64,000 nucleotides of DNA, taken from contig NZ_QKZK01000019.1 of NCBI RefSeq assembly GCF_003254275.1, positions 1 to 64,000 on the forward strand, read 5' to 3'. The notes below the pieces were generated by a model, which searched no databases, was not told the origin of the DNA, and saw only the letters and a list, made by a program, of their open reading frames with translations. The position numbers were made by a program, and so were the translations under genes. Shown here in pieces: positions 60,972 through 64,000 of the stretch. Numbering within the stretch: the first letter of the stretch is position 1; each line of letters opens with the position of its first letter. The DNA is from Breznakibacter xylanolyticus (GTDB taxonomy: Bacteria; Bacteroidota; Bacteroidia; Bacteroidales; Marinilabiliaceae).

Positions 60972-63431
60972 ATGAATATTTCATACAACTGGTTAAAGAA
61001 TTATATCCAAACGGACATCACGCCGGAACAGGTAGCCGCCGCCCTCACATCCATCGGACTTGAAGTGGGCAGCATCGAAGAGATTCAGACCATAAAGGGA
61101 GGCCTCGAGGGCATCGTGATTGGCGAAGTGATCACCTGCCAGCGCCATCCCAATGCCGACAAGCTTAGCTGCACCACTGTCAACATCGGCCAGGGAGAAC
61201 CCCTCCCCATTGTATGCGGAGCTCCCAACGTGGCAGCCGGCCAAAAAGTATTGGTGGCCACCGTGGGCACCACGCTTTATCATGGCGATGAGAGTTTCGT
61301 CATCAAAAAATCAAAACTGCGTGGCGAACCCTCCGAAGGAATGATTTGTGCCGAAGACGAAATTGGCTTAGGCACCAGTCACGATGGCATCATGGTGCTC
61401 GCCCCGTCGGCAGTGCCCGGCACACCGGCAAAAACGTACTTCAACATTGAGAGCGACTGGCAACTGGAAGTGGATCTCACCCCAAACCGTATCGACAGTG
61501 CGTCGCACTTTGGTGTGGCTCGCGACCTGGCTGCCTATCTGAAACAAAATGGTGCCAACGTCAGCACCGCCAAACCTTCGGTGGAGGCATTTAAAACCGA
61601 CAATCATGACTTCCCCATCACAGTAGAAGTCGAAAACCAAAATGCTTGTCCCCGATACAGTGGCGTGACCATCAGTGGCATCACTGTAAAAGAGTCGCCC
61701 GACTGGCTCAAAAACCGCCTGCGCGCCATTGGCATGTCGCCCATCAACAACGTGGTGGACGTAACCAACTTTGTGCTGCACGAAATCGGGCAACCCCTGC
61801 ACGCCTTCGACGGCAATAAAATCACCGGCAACAAAATCATTGTCAAAACACTGCCGGGCAACACAAAATTCGTCACCCTGGATGGCAAAGAACGTCAGCT
61901 CGACAGCCAAGACCTGATGATTTGCAACGCCACCGACGGCATGTGCCTGGCCGGTGTATTTGGCGGCCTGGACAGTGGCGTGACCGAAACCACCACGCGC
62001 GTATTCCTCGAGAGTGCCTGCTTCAACCCGGTGTACATACGCAAAACGGCTCGACGCCACATCCTGAGCACCGACTCGAGCTTCCGCTTTGAACGCGGCA
62101 CTGACCCAAACAACACGCTTTACGCCCTCAAACGCGCAGCGCTGCTGATTAAGGAAGTGGCCGGCGGAACCATCTCATGCGACATCATCGACATCTACCC
62201 GACCCCAATCACCGACACTCGCATTGACGTGGCCTTTGCCCAGGTGAAACGACTCATCGGCAAAGAAATTTCTCGCGACACCATCGTCAGCATCCTGGCA
62301 TCACTCGACATCAAAGTGGTAAACGAAACGGCAGAAACACTCACCGTGGATGTGCCTCCCTATCGAGTGGATGTATTGCGCGAGGTAGACGTGATTGAAG
62401 AAATACTGCGCATTTACGGCTACAACAACGTGGAAATGCCCAACGAAGTACGTTCCACGCTCACTTACGCATCAAAACCCGATCAGCATAAAGTGCGCAA
62501 CATGATCGCCGACCAGCTCATTGGTGCCGGATTTCAGGAAATCATGTGCAACTCACTGGGCAAATCGAGCCTCTACGAAGGACTCACCAGCTTTCCCGAC
62601 CAACAATCGGTCATCTTGGCCAACCCCCTGAGCAACGACCTCAACGCCCTGCGCCAAACCCTGCTTTTTGGCGGACTGGAAAGCATTCAGCACAACCAAA
62701 ACCGCAAGAATGCGAATCTTAAGTTTTTTGAGTTGGGCAATTGCTATGCTTACACCGGCAACAACAAACACGAACAAAAAAGCTATAGCGAACAACTGCA
62801 ACTGGCTCTGTTCATCACCGGCGAAGAAGCACCCGCCAACTGGTACACCCCTTCGCGCGAAGTCAGCTTCTTCAGCCTCAAGACGCATGTTCTCAACATC
62901 CTTGCCCGCGTAGGCGTGAAGGCAGCCGACATCAACGAAGAAACATCGGATGCCGACATTTTCAGCGAAGCCCTGGCCATTGTTGACCAAAACAAGCAAA
63001 CGCTGGCAGTTTTTGGCGCTATTGGCCCAAAGTTCCTGAAAACCTTCGACATCGACAGCCCGGTTTATTACGCCTCGCTCAACTGGGATTTGCTAATGAA
63101 AAAAGCAGCCCGCAACACAGTACGATACAGCGAACTGAGCAAATACCCCGAAGTGCGTCGCGACTTGGCTCTGCTCATCAATAAGGAGGTCAGCTTTGCT
63201 CAAATCAAACAACTGGCACAAAAGGCTGAAAAGAAACTGTTGAAAAAAGTATCGCTATTCGACGTGTACGAAGGTGAAAAATTGGGTGCCGGCAAAAAAT
63301 CATACGCCATCTCGTTCATTCTGCAGGACGACAGCCAAACCCTCACCGACAAGCAGATTGATAAAATCATGCAATCGCTCATCCAAAGCTTCGAGAAAGA
63401 ATTGGGAGCGCAAATACGCTCAGCAAACTGA
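60972..63431 (+). CDS. pheT: Phenylalanyl-tRNA synthetase beta subunit
   Basis: An 819-residue protein with all domains of bacterial PheT: N-terminal coiled start MNISYNWLKNYIQTDITPEQ, an EMAP-like OB fold (about 40-155, GEVITCQRHPNADKL), B3/B4 editing domain (about 200-380), B5 domain (about 395-480), the class II-like catalytic fold and a C-terminal FDX-ACB anticodon domain (SELSKYPEVRRDLALLI). Length is normal. pheS is not next to it. Confidence 0.96.
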   Translation: MNISYNWLKNYIQTDITPEQVAAALTSIGLEVGSIEEIQTIKGGLEGIVIGEVITCQRHPNADKLSCTTVNIGQGEPLPIVCGAPNVAAGQKVLVATVGTTLYHGDESFVIKKSKLRGEPSEGMICAEDEIGLGTSHDGIMVLAPSAVPGTPAKTYFNIESDWQLEVDLTPNRIDSASHFGVARDLAAYLKQNGANVSTAKPSVEAFKTDNHDFPITVEVENQNACPRYSGVTISGITVKESPDWLKNRLRAIGMSPINNVVDVTNFVLHEIGQPLHAFDGNKITGNKIIVKTLPGNTKFVTLDGKERQLDSQDLMICNATDGMCLAGVFGGLDSGVTETTTRVFLESACFNPVYIRKTARRHILSTDSSFRFERGTDPNNTLYALKRAALLIKEVAGGTISCDIIDIYPTPITDTRIDVAFAQVKRLIGKEISRDTIVSILASLDIKVVNETAETLTVDVPPYRVDVLREVDVIEEILRIYGYNNVEMPNEVRSTLTYASKPDQHKVRNMIADQLIGAGFQEIMCNSLGKSSLYEGLTSFPDQQSVILANPLSNDLNALRQTLLFGGLESIQHNQNRKNANLKFFELGNCYAYTGNNKHEQKSYSEQLQLALFITGEEAPANWYTPSREVSFFSLKTHVLNILARVGVKAADINEETSDADIFSEALAIVDQNKQTLAVFGAIGPKFLKTFDIDSPVYYASLNWDLLMKKAARNTVRYSELSKYPEVRRDLALLINKEVSFAQIKQLAQKAEKKLLKKVSLFDVYEGEKLGAGKKSYAISFILQDDSQTLTDKQIDKIMQSLIQSFEKELGAQIRSAN

Positions 63432-63446
63432 TATTATTTAGCTATT

Positions 63447-63512
63447 AGGTGTGAACATAAGCGATCACACCTCAATGTAAAAACGGGGTCAACTGATGAC
63501 ACCCGTTTTTTT
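63447..63512 (+). terminator. Double hairpin terminator of pheT
   Basis: AGGTGTGA (63447-63454) pairs with TCACACCT (63465-63472). A second hairpin, AAACGGGGTC-type arm with GACACCCGTTT (63480-63509), ends in TTTTTTT. Confidence 0.7.
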
Positions 63513-64000
63513 TATCCCCATTCACCTACAATTACGAAACAACAACTGATGATTTTCACAAGCTGGCACTTATTTTTCTCTTTTGCATCACTGTTATCGT
63601 CGCTCATCGAATCTGTGCCTAATATTCCACATACGCTTCATGACACAAAAAAAGGCGGAGATAACTTCACAGTCTCCCCGCCTTACTAACCCTTAACCCA
63701 AATCAATCTATGATCTATGATCATTATTTAAACACCAGAAACGGGGAAATGTTCTCGCTGGGGTATAAAAACAGAAAAAGGAACGAAACATTTTTCGCCC
63801 CTTTTTCCTAACCTAACCTTAACCCTTATTTAAAGAAGAAATCTGACCTTTATAACGGAGGTGAGTTATGAATGTTACAATCAAAATACGCATTTAACAT
63901 GCTTTAACAACAATAAAAAAAAACAAATAAACATTACACGCACAAATTCAAACAGATGCAACACCTCAACAATTCAACATTCTCGAATTTTAACACACAA
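63513..64000. other. Non-coding end with two leader-like hairpin modules
   Basis: Two similar modules lie in tandem: AAAGGCGGAGA/TCTCCCCGCCTT followed by ACTAACCCTTAACCC (63651-63698), and AAAAAGGAACGAAA/TTTCGCCCCTTTTT followed by CCTAACCTAACCTTAACCC (63773-63827). Read on the minus strand each hairpin is followed by a T-run and could be a terminator. Frames of 33 codons (ATG 63710 to 63811) and 9 codons (ATG 63868 to 63897, with GGAGG at 63857-63861) are present; neither is recognised. The last 100 bases are very AT-rich. Confidence 0.4.

Noticed and set aside
63710-63811. 33-codon frame as a gene
   Set aside because: It spans one of the hairpin modules, has no recognised motif and no ribosome-binding site; mentioned only as part of the leader-like region.

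Overview
The window reads as chromosomal DNA of a Bacteroidota bacterium, probably from the Bacteroidales/Marinilabiliales side of the phylum. The reasons are the gliding-motility ABC genes gldF and gldG, a GlsB/GlsA glycine-lipid pair, a long PurF with a short propeptide, DUF6261 and DUF3859 proteins, and promoters that repeatedly fit the Bacteroidota pattern TAnnTTTG with TTTG or TTG about 19-21 bases upstream. Shine-Dalgarno sequences are almost absent. No rRNA, CRISPR array or prophage is visible. Three tRNA genes are present: two tRNA-Phe and one tRNA-Lys.

Region 1-9 kb: the window opens in the 3' end of an IS66-family element that has interrupted a HisC-like aminotransferase gene. That gene lies 5 bases behind a gene for a bacterial GRAS-domain protein, a methyltransferase-fold relative of the plant GRAS regulators. 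A STAS/SEC14-like protein, a hybrid histidine kinase with an eroded ATP-binding domain, a secreted protein of unknown function, ettA, a receiver-adenylate cyclase fusion and a WbuC-type cupin follow. Region 9-15 kb: two tandem tRNA-Phe genes, an M16 peptidase, an O-methyltransferase, a flavodoxin, three small proteins and hisS.

Region 15-22 kb: a TetR regulator leads an efflux operon (TolC-like channel, membrane-fusion lipoprotein, RND pump) that ends in a small PII-like protein. Behind it lies a 41-bp tandem repeat array. Region 22-34 kb: DUF6261 protein, PlsC-type acyltransferase, miaB, universal stress protein, SPOR protein, purF, glsB/glsA, and an AmmeMemoRadiSam set in which the Memo and AMMECR1 parts are fused. 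Region 34-44 kb: tRNA-Lys, a TamA-like/TamB pair for outer-membrane assembly, a 21-bp minisatellite, a TPR protein and a DUF3859 protein.

Region 44-64 kb: housekeeping genes ychF, aspS, tadA, dnaN, lpxB, ddh, surE and pheT. Among them are a large beta-propeller/SpoIIE-phosphatase sensor, gldG/gldF and a DUF1080 protein. The last 570 bases hold no convincing gene but contain tandem leader-like hairpin modules.

A striking feature is the number of intergenic repeat families: palindromes with GTAGAGAC arms, CCCCTCC/GGGGAGG elements that sit just before several start codons, an AACTCAGCG family, GCGAC hairpins, and two tandem arrays. Functional assignments rest on motif recognition by eye; no database search was run.
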